From positions 1-64,000 of the forward strand of contig JAKFUZ010000011.1 of the NCBI GenBank assembly GCA_021732445.1: a stretch of 64,000 nucleotides of DNA, read 5' to 3'. Both the position numbers and the translations under genes were made by a program. Shown in pieces: positions 50,619-59,780 of the stretch (position 1 is its first letter; each line of letters begins with the position of its first letter). The notes beneath the pieces were generated by a model. It did no database searches and was not told the DNA's origin. It was given only the letters and a program-made list of their open reading frames with translations. Origin of the DNA: Sphingomonas sp. (GTDB taxonomy: Bacteria; Pseudomonadota; Alphaproteobacteria; Sphingomonadales; Sphingomonadaceae).

Positions 50619-51703
50619 AGCCCTTGCGCCGTGGCGGCGGCATTGATCCGGTCAATCGCGGTCACAAGCTCCTGCTCCGTCGTGTAGCGGCCAAACCCAA
50701 GCCGGATGCTTGCCCTCGCCTGGCGATCCGTCAAGCCCAGCGCGGTCAGCACATGGCTTGGCCGACCCGAACCGCTGGCACAGGCAGAACCCGCGGAAAA
50801 GGCAATGTCGCGCAGGTCAGACATTAGTCGCGCAACGTCAAGCCCGTCGCGCCAGATGTTGAGGTTGCCGGGGTAGCGGGGCGCAGGCGCGCCGTTCAGC
50901 CGCCACGGCGCGCCAAGCCGGTCGCGGCCAATGTCGTGCAGGCGGGCTGCATGGGCGATATCCGTCGCCAGGCGCTGATGCGCCAGCGCGGCCGCCACGC
51001 CAAAGCCTGCACACAGCGCCGGTGACAGCGTGCCTGAACGCCCCGCCGCTTCCTGCCCGCCACCATGCAGCAAGGGTGCAAGCGTAATGCCGTCGCGAAT
51101 CCACAAGGCACCTACCCCCTTTGGTCCGTGAATCTTGTGCGCGGAAACGGCGATGAGGTCGCAGCAATCGGGGATGGCCATCCGGCCATAACCCTGCACC
51201 GCGTCGCACAACAGCAACGCGCCTGCGCCATGGGCGAGCGCGCCCAGCGCCGCAATGGGCTGGATGACGCCAATCTCGTTGTTCACCAGCATCGCCGCCA
51301 CCAGCGACACGCCTGGCACAATAGCGTCGCGCGCTGCTGCAAGATCGACGATGCCCGCGGGCGTTACCGGCAACACCGTGACCTCGCGCCCGCTGGCGCG
51401 CAGCGCCGCGACGCAATCGAGCACGGCGGCATGTTCGGTCGCGATTGTCACGATGCCGCCCGGTGGCGTGCCCTTGATCGCCCAGTTGAGCGCCTCGGTC
51501 GCGCCGCTCGTGAAGGCAAGCTTGCCGCCCGGTGGCAGCAGCGCCGTGATCCGGTCGCGCGCTGCCTCCACGGCGGCCCTGGCCACACGGCCGGGCGCGT
51601 GCGCTGCGTGCGGGTTGGCAAAATCGTCCCGCAGCCACGGCAGCATGGCGTCAAATGCCTCGGGCGCGAGCGGCGTCGTCGCCTGATAATCGAGGTAGAT
51701 CAT
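50615..51703 (-). CDS. Cysteine desulfurase family protein, second copy
   Basis: A 362-residue class V PLP enzyme of the NifS/IscS type. The PLP lysine is in SAHKIHGPKGVGALW, and the sulfur-carrying cysteine in FSAGSACASGSG. It moves sulfur from cysteine to an acceptor such as SufE or tRNA-modifying enzymes. It overlaps both neighbours by 4 nt. Sequence similarity to the next upstream gene suggests old duplication with divergence. Confidence 0.9.
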   Translation of the reverse strand: MIYLDYQATTPLAPEAFDAMLPWLRDDFANPHAAHAPGRVARAAVEAARDRITALLPPGGKLAFTSGATEALNWAIKGTPPGGIVTIATEHAAVLDCVAALRASGREVTVLPVTPAGIVDLAAARDAIVPGVSLVAAMLVNNEIGVIQPIAALGALAHGAGALLLCDAVQGYGRMAIPDCCDLIAVSAHKIHGPKGVGALWIRDGITLAPLLHGGGQEAAGRSGTLSPALCAGFGVAAALAHQRLATDIAHAARLHDIGRDRLGAPWRLNGAPAPRYPGNLNIWRDGLDVARLMSDLRDIAFSAGSACASGSGRPSHVLTALGLTDRQARASIRLGFGRYTTEQELVTAIDRINAAATAQGL

Positions 51704-52770
51704 GCGCGCGCCGCCGCGTCATGCGCAACTTCAAGCCAGGCCTCGCGGAACGCGTCGATCTCGGCGGGCGTCGTGCTCCAGCCAAAACTCACGCGGATGG
51801 TGCGGCTGGCCGTGTCCTCATCGATGCCGAAGGCGGCCAGCGCCCGGCTGCGCTTGAGTGTGCCTGACGAGCAGGCGCTGCCGGCCGAAACGGCAAAGCC
51901 CATCGCGTCGAACCGGATCAGTTGCGCGGCGGCGGAAAGATGCGGCATCGCTACTGCCCAGATATGGCTGCATTGCACACCGGGGCTGATGATTTCGCCA
52001 ACGCGCCAAAGGTCATTCTTGAAATCAAAATGTTGTTCGGCATCGGTCGGCCAATCGGCGACCGAACCGGCTTCGAGTGCCGCTGCAAACCCAAGCGCGC
52101 CTGGCAAATTCTCGGTGCCGGTCCGATAGCCGAATTCGTGCCCGCCAACCGGCGTCAGCAGCGCCAGATCGCGCACCAGAAGCGCGCCGATCCCCGGCGG
52201 CCCGCCAAGTTTGTGCGCCGAAACAACCGCAAAATCGACATCGGGCGCAATAGTGCCGAGCGCCTGGGAGCAATCAGCGAGCACCAGCGCGCCGGCCTGC
52301 CGTGCTGCGGCAACGGCGGCATTGCTGGCGGAAAACGGCAGCAGCTTGGTGCCGGTTTCCGAGTTTACCGACTGAACGGCGACCAGCGCCGTGCCGGGTG
52401 CGGCAAGATAGGTGCCGAGCACATCCAGGTCGGGCGTCCCTTGGGCAATCGGCAGCACATCTGCGCCCGGAGCCGCGCGGAACGCCGCGTCATGCTCCAC
52501 GGCCGATATGATCCGCCGGTCAACCTTGGCGCGGTTGAGGGCAATTCCCAGTGCTTCACTGGCGCCGCTGGTGAAGATCAGCTCGCCCGCCCAGCCCAGC
52601 GCCGCCTTGATCCGGGCCCGCGCATCCTCCAGCGCTGCCCGCGCCGCACGGCCCTCGGCATGGGGCGATGACGGGTTTGCCCAGCGCGCCATGCCGTGCG
52701 CTACCGCTGCCACCGCTTCAGGGCGCATTGGCGTGGTCGCAGCATGGTCGAGATAGATGCGCTTGCTCAA
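51700..52770 (-). CDS. Cysteine desulfurase family protein, first copy
   Basis: A 356-residue PLP enzyme of the NifS/IscS family, starting MSKRIYLDHAATTPMRPEA. The PLP lysine is in SAHKLGGPPGIGALL, and the active cysteine in SAGSACSSGT. It is the first gene of the three-gene operon with the second desulfurase and the ferredoxin. Two different desulfurases in one operon suggest different sulfur acceptors; neither can be named from sequence alone. Confidence 0.9.
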   Translation of the reverse strand: MSKRIYLDHAATTPMRPEAVAAVAHGMARWANPSSPHAEGRAARAALEDARARIKAALGWAGELIFTSGASEALGIALNRAKVDRRIISAVEHDAAFRAAPGADVLPIAQGTPDLDVLGTYLAAPGTALVAVQSVNSETGTKLLPFSASNAAVAAARQAGALVLADCSQALGTIAPDVDFAVVSAHKLGGPPGIGALLVRDLALLTPVGGHEFGYRTGTENLPGALGFAAALEAGSVADWPTDAEQHFDFKNDLWRVGEIISPGVQCSHIWAVAMPHLSAAAQLIRFDAMGFAVSAGSACSSGTLKRSRALAAFGIDEDTASRTIRVSFGWSTTPAEIDAFREAWLEVAHDAAARA

Positions 52771-52875
52771 TGAATGGTCCTGGAAGATTGCACGTTGCGC
52801 GCTCAGGTCTATATAGCGTCCACGCTTTTTCGCGCTACTGGCGCGGCTTTACCCTCAATCCGATCAGCAGGTCTC

Positions 52876-53532
52876 ATGCCAGAAGTCATTTTCCCCGGCC
52901 CCGACGGCCGCCTCGAAGGCCGTTTTTCCCCACCGCCGCGCCCGCGTGCGCCGGTTGCCATGATCCTGCATCCGCACCCCAGTTCCGGGGGCACGATGAA
53001 CAACCGCATCGTGCAGGAGCTTTACAAGACCTTCCAGCGGCGCGGGTTTGCGACACTGCGCTTCAACTTTCGCGGGGTTGGCAAGAGCCAGGGCACGTTC
53101 GACAATGGCGTTGGCGAGCTGTCGGATGCCGCTTCTGCGCTTGACTGGGTGCAGAGCATCCACCCTGAAGCACAGACGACCTGGATTGCCGGCGTAAGTT
53201 TTGGTGCGTGGATCGGGATGCAATTGCTGATGCGCCGGCCTGAAATCCGCGGCTTCATCTCCATCGCGCCGCCGGCCAACATGTATGATTTCACCTTTTT
53301 GGCGCCGTGTCCGTCATCGGGAATCATCATCCAGGGTGAGGGCGACGAAGTGGTGACCCCGCTTGCCGTGCAAAAGCTGGTCGACAAGCTGCGCACGCAA
53401 AAGCACATCACCATCCACCACGACGTTTTGCCGCGCGCGAACCATTTCTTCGAGCATGAAATGAGCGAGCTGATGCTCAGCGTGGACAATTATCTCGACA
53501 TGCGGCTTGATCCCAACTCACCGATAAAGTGA
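52876..53532 (+). CDS. Alpha/beta hydrolase
   Basis: A 218-residue alpha/beta-hydrolase of the small cytoplasmic type. It has ILHPHPSSGGTMNNR near the start, the nucleophile in GVSFGAW, an acid in GEGDEVV and a histidine in RANHFFEHEM. Similar proteins are found widely in alphaproteobacteria with unknown substrate. ATG 52876 is preceded by a weak AGGT. It is divergent from the cysteine desulfurase operon, with about 105 nt between starts. Confidence 0.85.
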   Translation: MPEVIFPGPDGRLEGRFSPPPRPRAPVAMILHPHPSSGGTMNNRIVQELYKTFQRRGFATLRFNFRGVGKSQGTFDNGVGELSDAASALDWVQSIHPEAQTTWIAGVSFGAWIGMQLLMRRPEIRGFISIAPPANMYDFTFLAPCPSSGIIIQGEGDEVVTPLAVQKLVDKLRTQKHITIHHDVLPRANHFFEHEMSELMLSVDNYLDMRLDPNSPIK

Positions 53533-53544
53533 GCGCCGGCGCCA

Positions 53545-53724
53545 TCAAAGCGTCCAGATAAGCACATTGCCGACCAGTACGGCCGCCATCACCAGCAGCA
53601 GCGTGGCCCTGCGCTTGTCTTCGCCTTTTGCGAGGTGCCAGATACCCCCGGCGACGCAGGCGAACGCCGCCAGCATGGCAATGGAGGGCGCAGCCTGCGC
53701 CACTGAATCGAGCGTGGGCGTCAC
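53545..53724 (-). CDS. Small two-helix membrane protein
   Basis: A 59-residue protein with two membrane helices (IAMLAAFACVAGGIWHLA and ATLLLVMAAVLVGNVLIW) joined by the charged loop KGEDKRR. It begins at GTG 53724, overlapping the stop codon of the threonine dehydratase gene by 4 nt. No function is known to me; coupling suggests co-expression with the dehydratase. Confidence 0.7.
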   Translation of the reverse strand: MTPTLDSVAQAAPSIAMLAAFACVAGGIWHLAKGEDKRRATLLLVMAAVLVGNVLIWTL

Positions 53725-54692
53725 GCGGAGGCTCTGGCAAGGGCGTTGGCATAGCCTGCGATGTCGACATTGCCGCCGGATAAGATGACGAGCATCCCCG
53801 GTTCGGCCTTCACCTTGCCCGCAAGCACCGCGGCCAGCGCCACTGCCCCGCCGGGCTCGACCACCAGCCGCAAATGGCGCGCGGCCCAGGCTTGCGCGGT
53901 CGCCGTCTCCTCCTCGCTGATGGCAAGGCCGATTGCGCCGCGCCGGGACAGCACGTCGAAAGTGAGCGGTGACACTGCGAGCGTTTGCAGCGAATCGCAG
54001 GCGGTAGGTGGCGGATTTGCGCCAACCGGCTCGATCCGCCCTGCGGCCAGCGAGCGTGCCATATCGTCCCACCCCTGCGGCTCGCACAGGGTGATGGCCG
54101 CCTCTGGCAGCGCCAGCGCAATGCCTGCGGCAAGTCCGCCACCGCCGCAGGGAACCACCACATGGCGCGGCACCCCAAGCCCAAGCGCTTTCATCTGCGC
54201 CTCAGCCTCGATAGCGGCTGAGCCCTGCCCTTCGATCACCCATGGATCATCAAAGCTCGGCACCAGAACGGCGCCGCGCGCGTGCGCCAGATGGGCGGCA
54301 ATTTTCTCCCGGCTTTCGGTCGCCCGGTCATAGCTCACGATTTCGGCACCAAGCGCAAGCGTGGCCTCGCGCTTCACGGCCGGCGCATCGCTCGGCATCA
54401 CGATGACGGCGGGCATCCCCAGGCGCTTGGCCGCCCAGGCGACGCCTTGCGCGTGATTGCCCGATGAAAAGGCGACCACCCCCCGGCTCCGCGCCGTCGA
54501 CTCGATTGCAGTCAACCGGTGCCAGGCACCGCGCAGTTTGAACGCACCCACCGGCTGTAGCGATTCGGCCTTAAAAGCGATCGGGGCGCCGTTGATCTCG
54601 TGCACAAATAATGGGCTTGGCGGCACCACGAGTGCCAGCTTTGCGGCCGCATCTCGAACCCCGGCACGGGTGGGTTGTCGCAAAATCGTCAT
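53721..54692 (-). CDS. Threonine/serine dehydratase
   Basis: A 323-residue fold-type II PLP enzyme that deaminates threonine or serine to the 2-oxo acid. The PLP lysine is in GAFKLRGAW, the Asn loop in SSGNHAQGVA and the phosphate-binding glycines in PCGGGGLAAG. It lacks the C-terminal ACT-like domain of biosynthetic IlvA, so a catabolic role is more likely. ATG 54692 has no strong ribosome-binding site. It is divergent from the decarboxylase gene. Confidence 0.88.
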   Translation of the reverse strand: MTILRQPTRAGVRDAAAKLALVVPPSPLFVHEINGAPIAFKAESLQPVGAFKLRGAWHRLTAIESTARSRGVVAFSSGNHAQGVAWAAKRLGMPAVIVMPSDAPAVKREATLALGAEIVSYDRATESREKIAAHLAHARGAVLVPSFDDPWVIEGQGSAAIEAEAQMKALGLGVPRHVVVPCGGGGLAAGIALALPEAAITLCEPQGWDDMARSLAAGRIEPVGANPPPTACDSLQTLAVSPLTFDVLSRRGAIGLAISEEETATAQAWAARHLRLVVEPGGAVALAAVLAGKVKAEPGMLVILSGGNVDIAGYANALARASA

Positions 54693-54827
54693 AAATGCAC
54701 CATCGACCTTCAATTCGCTATTTACAATCCGGCAGTACGACCCTATTTCGCCCATCCGCTGCCCCATGGGACTTCCAACCGCAAGGCAGCTTTTTCGTCC
54801 GCCTATTGGCATTGGAGGTCCCTTGAG

Positions 54828-56048
54828 TTGCACAAGCATCATAGCGCGCTGGGGCTAGCGACCGCCCCGTTCAATTCCGCCCGCGGAATTGCTCTTGCTG
54901 AACGCCCGGTTGATCCGGTGACGCTCATCCGCCCGCACGCAGCATCGCGTGCCGCTCGGTACTTCGTCGAGAAGTTTCCGGGAACGTCGATGTATGCTGT
55001 AAAGGCAAACCCTTCGCCTGCCTTGCTGCGGGTGCTGTGGGCAAGCGGAATCACGCATTACGACGTCGCCTCGATAGCGGAGGTGCGGCTGGTGGCGCAG
55101 ACGCTGCCGGGCGCCACGTTGTGCTTCATGCACCCGGTCAAGGCCGAAGAGGCGATTGCAGCGGCCTATCACGAGCACGGCGTGCGTGTGTTCAGCCTTG
55201 ATTCGCTTGAGGAGCTGGACAAGATCATGCGCGCGACCGGCAACGCCGCCGACCTCACGCTGTGCGTTCGGCTGCGGGTGTCGTCGGAGCATTCAAAGCT
55301 TAGCCTTGCGTCAAAATTCGGCGCAGCGCCTGGCGAGACGAGGCAATTGCTGTTTGCCGCACGTCAGGCAGCGGATGCGCTTGGCATCTGCTTTCATGTC
55401 GGCTCACAGGCGATGACGCCCGAGGCTTATGCGCAGGCCATGGAGCGGGTGCGGGCGGCCATTGTCGATGCCGCAGTAACTGTGGACGTGGTGGACGTGG
55501 GCGGCGGATTTCCGTCATCTTACCCCGGCATGGAGCCGCCGCCGCTCGACCGCTATTTCGAGACCATCCACCGCGCGTTTGAAAGCCTGCCGATTTCCTA
55601 TTCGGCTGAGCTCTGGGCCGAGCCGGGTCGGGCGCTGTGCGCCGAATATAGCTCGCTCATCGTGCGCGTGGAAAAGCGTCGCGGGTCCGAACTTTACATC
55701 AACGACGGCGCTTATGGCGCTTTGTTCGATGCCGCGCATATCGGCTGGCGTTTTCCCGTCGCGCTGCTGCGTGAGCCGGATTCGGGTGCGCGCGATATGG
55801 AGTTCAGCTTCTACGGCCCGACCTGTGACGATATGGACCATATGGCCGGGCCATTCCTGCTGCCGGCCGATGTGCAGGCGGGCGATTATGTCGAGATCGG
55901 CATGTTGGGTGCCTATGGCGCGGCGATGCGCACGGCGTTCAACGGCTTCGGATCGGGCAAGACGATGGTCGTGGATGACGAACCGATGACCTCGCTTTAT
56001 CTTGACGACGCGATCGAGCCGGTTCCGTCCAACGTCGTCACGCTGTAA
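54828..56048 (+). CDS. Group IV (fold III) PLP decarboxylase, ornithine/lysine type
   Basis: A 406-residue alanine-racemase-fold decarboxylase. The PLP lysine is in YAVKANPSP; FHVGSQ, VGGGFP and AEPGRAL bind the cofactor; the catalytic cysteine lies in GPTCDDMDHM, the mark of ornithine/lysine decarboxylases. The best start is TTG 54828, with GGAGG 9 nt upstream; no ATG fits as well. It should make putrescine (or cadaverine), and it is followed by the deoxyhypusine-synthase-like gene, a polyamine module. Confidence 0.88.
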   Translation: MHKHHSALGLATAPFNSARGIALAERPVDPVTLIRPHAASRAARYFVEKFPGTSMYAVKANPSPALLRVLWASGITHYDVASIAEVRLVAQTLPGATLCFMHPVKAEEAIAAAYHEHGVRVFSLDSLEELDKIMRATGNAADLTLCVRLRVSSEHSKLSLASKFGAAPGETRQLLFAARQAADALGICFHVGSQAMTPEAYAQAMERVRAAIVDAAVTVDVVDVGGGFPSSYPGMEPPPLDRYFETIHRAFESLPISYSAELWAEPGRALCAEYSSLIVRVEKRRGSELYINDGAYGALFDAAHIGWRFPVALLREPDSGARDMEFSFYGPTCDDMDHMAGPFLLPADVQAGDYVEIGMLGAYGAAMRTAFNGFGSGKTMVVDDEPMTSLYLDDAIEPVPSNVVTL

Positions 56049-56129
56049 CATCCTGCTAACATTACCGACGCTTCGGCGCGCGCCTGGGGAAGCCGGCGCG
56101 CGCCGAAGCGATTGCCTATGGAGACTTTC

Positions 56130-57179
56130 ATGACTGAAGCCATCAACGATACGCGCAAGGCCGCGCTGCTTTCCACGCCAGTGGAGCATGTCGATATCAC
56201 CAGCTTTGATGCCCGGCCGATCATTGATGCGATGGGCAAGATGAGCTTCACCAGCCGCGATCTTGCGCGCGCAACCGGCATTTACAACCAGATGCTGAAC
56301 GACCCCGCGTGCACGATTTGCCTCGTCATCGCCGGCAGCACAAGCGCTGGCGGCTGCATGGATCTTTATGCCGAACTCGTCCGCTCCAACATGGTCGACT
56401 GCATTATCGCGACCGGCGCGACCATCGTCGACATGGATTTTTTCGAAGGACTGGGTCACAAGCATTATCAGGCGCTTGAAGTGCCCGACGATGACACGTT
56501 GCGCTCGCTCTATATCGACCGCATCTATGATACCTATATCGACGAGGAGCAGCTTCAGGATTGCGACCACACCATCCTGCGTATCGCCGATTCGCTGGAG
56601 CCGCGCCCTTATTCCAGCCGCGCTTTCATCGCCGAGATGGGCAAATATCTTGTTGCGCACGGCAAGAAGGACAACAGCCTCGTCAAGCTGGCCTATGAGC
56701 ATGACGTGCCGATTTTCTGCCCCGCCTTTGTCGATTCGTCGGCGGGCTTTGGCCTCGTCAAGCACCAGGTTGACCGGGCCAAGGAAGGCAAGCCCTATAT
56801 GGTGCTCGATGCGATCGCCGATTTCCGCGAACTGACCGACATCAAGATCAAAGCCGGGACGACGGGTCTGTTGATGATCGGCGGCGGCGTGCCCAAAAAC
56901 TTTGTGCAGGACACGGTCGTTTGTGCCGAAATTCTTGGCCATGACGATGTGGAAGTTCACAAATATGCCGTGCAGATCACCGTTGCGGATGTGCGCGACG
57001 GGGCGTGTTCGTCGTCCACGCTGCAAGAGGCGGCGAGCTGGGGCAAGGTCAACACCGGCATTGAGCAAATGGTGTTTGCCGAAGCCGGCTCGGTTATGCC
57101 GCTGCTTGCCTCCGATGCCTATCATCGCGGTGCCTGGAAACAGCGCGCAAAACGGCGCTGGGCAACGCTGTTTTCCTGA
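56130..57179 (+). CDS. Deoxyhypusine-synthase-like enzyme (homospermidine/aza-nonane synthase type)
   Basis: A 349-residue NAD-dependent enzyme of the deoxyhypusine synthase family. NAD-binding segments STSAGGCMDLYAELVR and IIATGATIVDMDFFE are clear, and the reactive lysine is probably the one in GGGVPKNFVQD. Bacteria have no eIF5A, so hypusine formation is excluded; bacterial relatives couple two polyamine or agmatine units, giving homospermidine-like products. Sphingomonads are known for homospermidine, which fits. GGAG precedes ATG 56130 by 6 nt. Confidence 0.85.
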   Translation: MTEAINDTRKAALLSTPVEHVDITSFDARPIIDAMGKMSFTSRDLARATGIYNQMLNDPACTICLVIAGSTSAGGCMDLYAELVRSNMVDCIIATGATIVDMDFFEGLGHKHYQALEVPDDDTLRSLYIDRIYDTYIDEEQLQDCDHTILRIADSLEPRPYSSRAFIAEMGKYLVAHGKKDNSLVKLAYEHDVPIFCPAFVDSSAGFGLVKHQVDRAKEGKPYMVLDAIADFRELTDIKIKAGTTGLLMIGGGVPKNFVQDTVVCAEILGHDDVEVHKYAVQITVADVRDGACSSSTLQEAASWGKVNTGIEQMVFAEAGSVMPLLASDAYHRGAWKQRAKRRWATLFS

Positions 57180-57358
57180 TGGCCGAAAAATTTGAGCGCC
57201 ACCGCCAGCCATGGAGGCAGGATGAAATCCAAAAGCTCCATCTGCTGGCGAAAAAGGGCATGGCGCTGAAAGCGATCGCCAAGGCACTGACCCGGAGCGA
57301 GGAATCGGTAAAGGACCGCGCCAAGGCCGACGGGCTGGCGATTGCCCGGCTCCGGTAG
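57179..57358 (+). CDS. Small HTH (SANT/Myb-like) protein
   Basis: A 59-residue basic protein beginning MAEKFERHRQPWRQDEIQKL. Its core looks like a single helix-turn-helix: QKLHLLAKKGMALKAIAKAL, then SEESVKDRAKADGL. The ATG shares a base with the stop codon of the polyamine synthase gene (TGATG), so it is translationally coupled. It may bind DNA or RNA. I do not recognise a characterised member. Confidence 0.75.
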   Translation: MAEKFERHRQPWRQDEIQKLHLLAKKGMALKAIAKALTRSEESVKDRAKADGLAIARLR

Positions 57359-57411
57359 TTGCGTAACGCGCCTCTTGGCGTCATCCTGTGGCAAAATGGG
57401 GGATGCACATA

Positions 57412-57870
57412 ATGCCTGAACACAGCCCGATCCTGACGCCGATCGTTGCGCTCATTGGCTGGACGCTCGTTATCTGGGTGTGGATGTATGCCACCCGCCT
57501 GCCCGCGATGAGCCGAGCCAAGATCGATGGCGTTGGCATGGTGGGCTCCACCGGCCCATCGTTGCGCGCCGATCTCATCGCCCGTGGCGAAGTGCGGGCC
57601 TCATGGGTCGCCGATAATTACAACCATCTCCATGAACAGCCGACGCTATTTTACGCGGTTGCCTTGGTCCATGCGCTGATCGGCACCGGCAGCGGGCTTA
57701 ATCTGACGATCGCCTGGGCTTATGTTGGCCTGCGGATCATTCACAGCATTGTGCAGGTCACCGTCAACCGCGTGGTCGTGCGCTTTTCGGTCTTCATGTT
57801 GTCGTCGCTCTGCGTGGTTGCGCTGACGCTGCACGCGGCCATGGCGCTGCACGGCTGGCATCATTTCTGA
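57412..57870 (+). CDS. MAPEG family membrane protein
   Basis: A 152-residue protein with four membrane helices of the MAPEG superfamily (glutathione-linked membrane enzymes). Typical residues: ADNYNHLHEQPTLFYAVAL, which holds the conserved Asn/Glu cluster, and WAYVGLRIIHSIVQVTVN. ATG 57412 has GGGGG about 9 nt upstream; ATG 57403 is possible. Substrate unknown. It lies 53 nt after the small HTH gene. Confidence 0.88.
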   Translation: MPEHSPILTPIVALIGWTLVIWVWMYATRLPAMSRAKIDGVGMVGSTGPSLRADLIARGEVRASWVADNYNHLHEQPTLFYAVALVHALIGTGSGLNLTIAWAYVGLRIIHSIVQVTVNRVVVRFSVFMLSSLCVVALTLHAAMALHGWHHF

Positions 57871-57890
57871 TCGGCTCGCCCGGCCCGCGC

Positions 57891-59780
57891 TCATCCGAAC
57901 AGGCGCGCCATCGAGCGCTCGAGCATCACCAGTTGCCACAGCGTGCGGCCATGCTCGGCGCGGCCGCTGCGGTGATCCTCGGCAAGCCGCGCAATTTCGG
58001 CCATGGTGAACCAGCCGGTGCCCGCGAGCACCCGCGATGCGGCCAGTGCTTTCGCGTCGCCGGCAAGCGCGCCGCGAAACCACGCGCTGATGGGCGTCAC
58101 AAACCCCATTTTTTGGCGGTACAGAATATCGCGCGGCAAATGGCGCTCCAGCGCATGTTTCAGCACCCATTTGCCCTGCCCGCCCCGAATTCGCATGGAA
58201 ACGGGCAGCGTCGCGGCAAATTCGATGAGGCGATAATCGAGCAGCGGCTCGCGCGCCTCAAGCCCCACCGCCATGCTGGTGCGGTCCACCTTGGTCAAAA
58301 TGTCGCCGGGCAGCCAGTGCTTGAAATCGGCATATTGCGCTGCATCAAGCGGCTGGCGCGCGGGCGCTGTGCGCATCGTTTCGATATAGCGGTGCTCGGC
58401 CCGGTGCCCGTCAAGCGCCTTCATGCCCGCCGGCGAGAATAATCGCGCCCGAATGGCAGGCGAGGTAACGCCGACGGAGCGCGCATAAGCGGTCGCGCCA
58501 TCATCGGCCAGGCCAAGCAGCGTCGATTTGGCGCGGAATGGTCGCGGTGCCCAATCCGCCTTGGGGTAGGCGGCACCCAGCGCGCCAAAAATGCCCCGCA
58601 GCGGCACCGGCACCAGCGCCCGTACGCGTTCCTCCGCTGCCTGAAAGCGATAGCGGCGATAGCCGGCAAAGGCCTCGTCCGCGCCGTCGCCCGACAGTGC
58701 AACCGTCACCTCCTCGCGCGCGAGCGCACAGACCTGATAGGTCGCCAGCGCCGAGGCATCCGCAAACGGCTCGTCAAAGGCGCCGACCAGCGTGTCGATG
58801 AGCGCAAAATCGTCGGCCGCGACCATGCGCTCGCGATGATCGGTCTTGAACAGCGTTGCGATTTGGCGGGCATAACCGCGTTCGTCATGCTCGGTTGAAT
58901 CGAACCCGATGGTACAGGTCTTGACCGCCCGCGCCGAGCGTTCCGCCATCAGCGCAACCACCGCCGAGCTGTCGACCCCGCCCGACAGAAATGCGCCGAG
59001 CGGCACATCCGCCACCATCCGCAGGCGCACCGCGTCCCGCAGCCGCTCGACAAGTTCTTCCTCGATTTGCCCGGCGGCGGCGCTGGTGCGGGATGAAAAA
59101 TCCACATCCCAATATCGTTCTGGATGGGGCACGGGCTGCCCCCGGTGCACGAACAGGCAATGCCCGGCCGGCAGCTTGCGCACGCCGCTCACCATGCAGC
59201 TATCATCGGGCACATAGCCAAGCGCCAGAAAATCCTCGACAGCGCGCACATCGACCACCCGGCGCAGCAGCGGGTGCGCGAGCAGGCCTTTCAATTCCGA
59301 CGCAAACGCCAGCCCGCCATCTGACAACATGACGTAATGCAGTGGCTTCACGCCCAGCCGGTCCCGGGCCATGAAAAGCGATTGCGTGCGCGCGTCGTGC
59401 AGGGCAAAGGCGAACATGCCGTTCAACCGCTCCAGCATGGCCGGGCCCCAAACCGCCCAGCCGTGCAGCAGCACTTCCGTGTCGCTGCTGGTGCGGAACC
59501 GCGCGCCCCTTGCCTCCAACGCCGCGCGGGCCTCGGCGAAATTGTAGATCTCGCCATTATAGGTAACCGTCAGGGCACCATCGGCGCTGTGCATCGGCTG
59601 CGCGCCGCCGTCCAGATCAATGATCGAGAGGCGACGATGGCCGAAGCCCACTCCTTGCGCAGTCCAGATTCCTGAACCATCCGGCCCGCGATGTGCCTGC
59701 ACGTCAGTCATCGCGCCGATGCGCGCGGGGTCAACGGGCTTGGGTGTATCGGGGTAAAAAATCCCGGCAATGGCGCACAT
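57891..59780 (-). CDS. XrtA/PEP-CTERM system asparagine-synthetase-like amidotransferase
   Basis: A 629-residue class II glutamine amidotransferase/asparagine synthetase. The catalytic Cys2 is in MCAIAGIF, the glutaminase domain covers about residues 1-210, and the synthetase PP-loop is LSGGVDSSAVVAL. Its place in an exosortase A operon identifies it as the amidotransferase type that probably amidates sugars or acids of the exopolysaccharide. Its start overlaps the xrtA stop codon by one base. Confidence 0.9.
   Translation of the reverse strand: MCAIAGIFYPDTPKPVDPARIGAMTDVQAHRGPDGSGIWTAQGVGFGHRRLSIIDLDGGAQPMHSADGALTVTYNGEIYNFAEARAALEARGARFRTSSDTEVLLHGWAVWGPAMLERLNGMFAFALHDARTQSLFMARDRLGVKPLHYVMLSDGGLAFASELKGLLAHPLLRRVVDVRAVEDFLALGYVPDDSCMVSGVRKLPAGHCLFVHRGQPVPHPERYWDVDFSSRTSAAAGQIEEELVERLRDAVRLRMVADVPLGAFLSGGVDSSAVVALMAERSARAVKTCTIGFDSTEHDERGYARQIATLFKTDHRERMVAADDFALIDTLVGAFDEPFADASALATYQVCALAREEVTVALSGDGADEAFAGYRRYRFQAAEERVRALVPVPLRGIFGALGAAYPKADWAPRPFRAKSTLLGLADDGATAYARSVGVTSPAIRARLFSPAGMKALDGHRAEHRYIETMRTAPARQPLDAAQYADFKHWLPGDILTKVDRTSMAVGLEAREPLLDYRLIEFAATLPVSMRIRGGQGKWVLKHALERHLPRDILYRQKMGFVTPISAWFRGALAGDAKALAASRVLAGTGWFTMAEIARLAEDHRSGRAEHGRTLWQLVMLERSMARLFG

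Noticed and set aside
56130-57179. Hypusine modification system
   Set aside because: The family name suggests it, but bacteria lack eIF5A; a free polyamine product is the sensible reading.
55515-57287. 590-residue open frame opposite the polyamine genes
   Set aside because: Antisense to two recognisable enzymes; histidine- and arginine-rich shadow composition.
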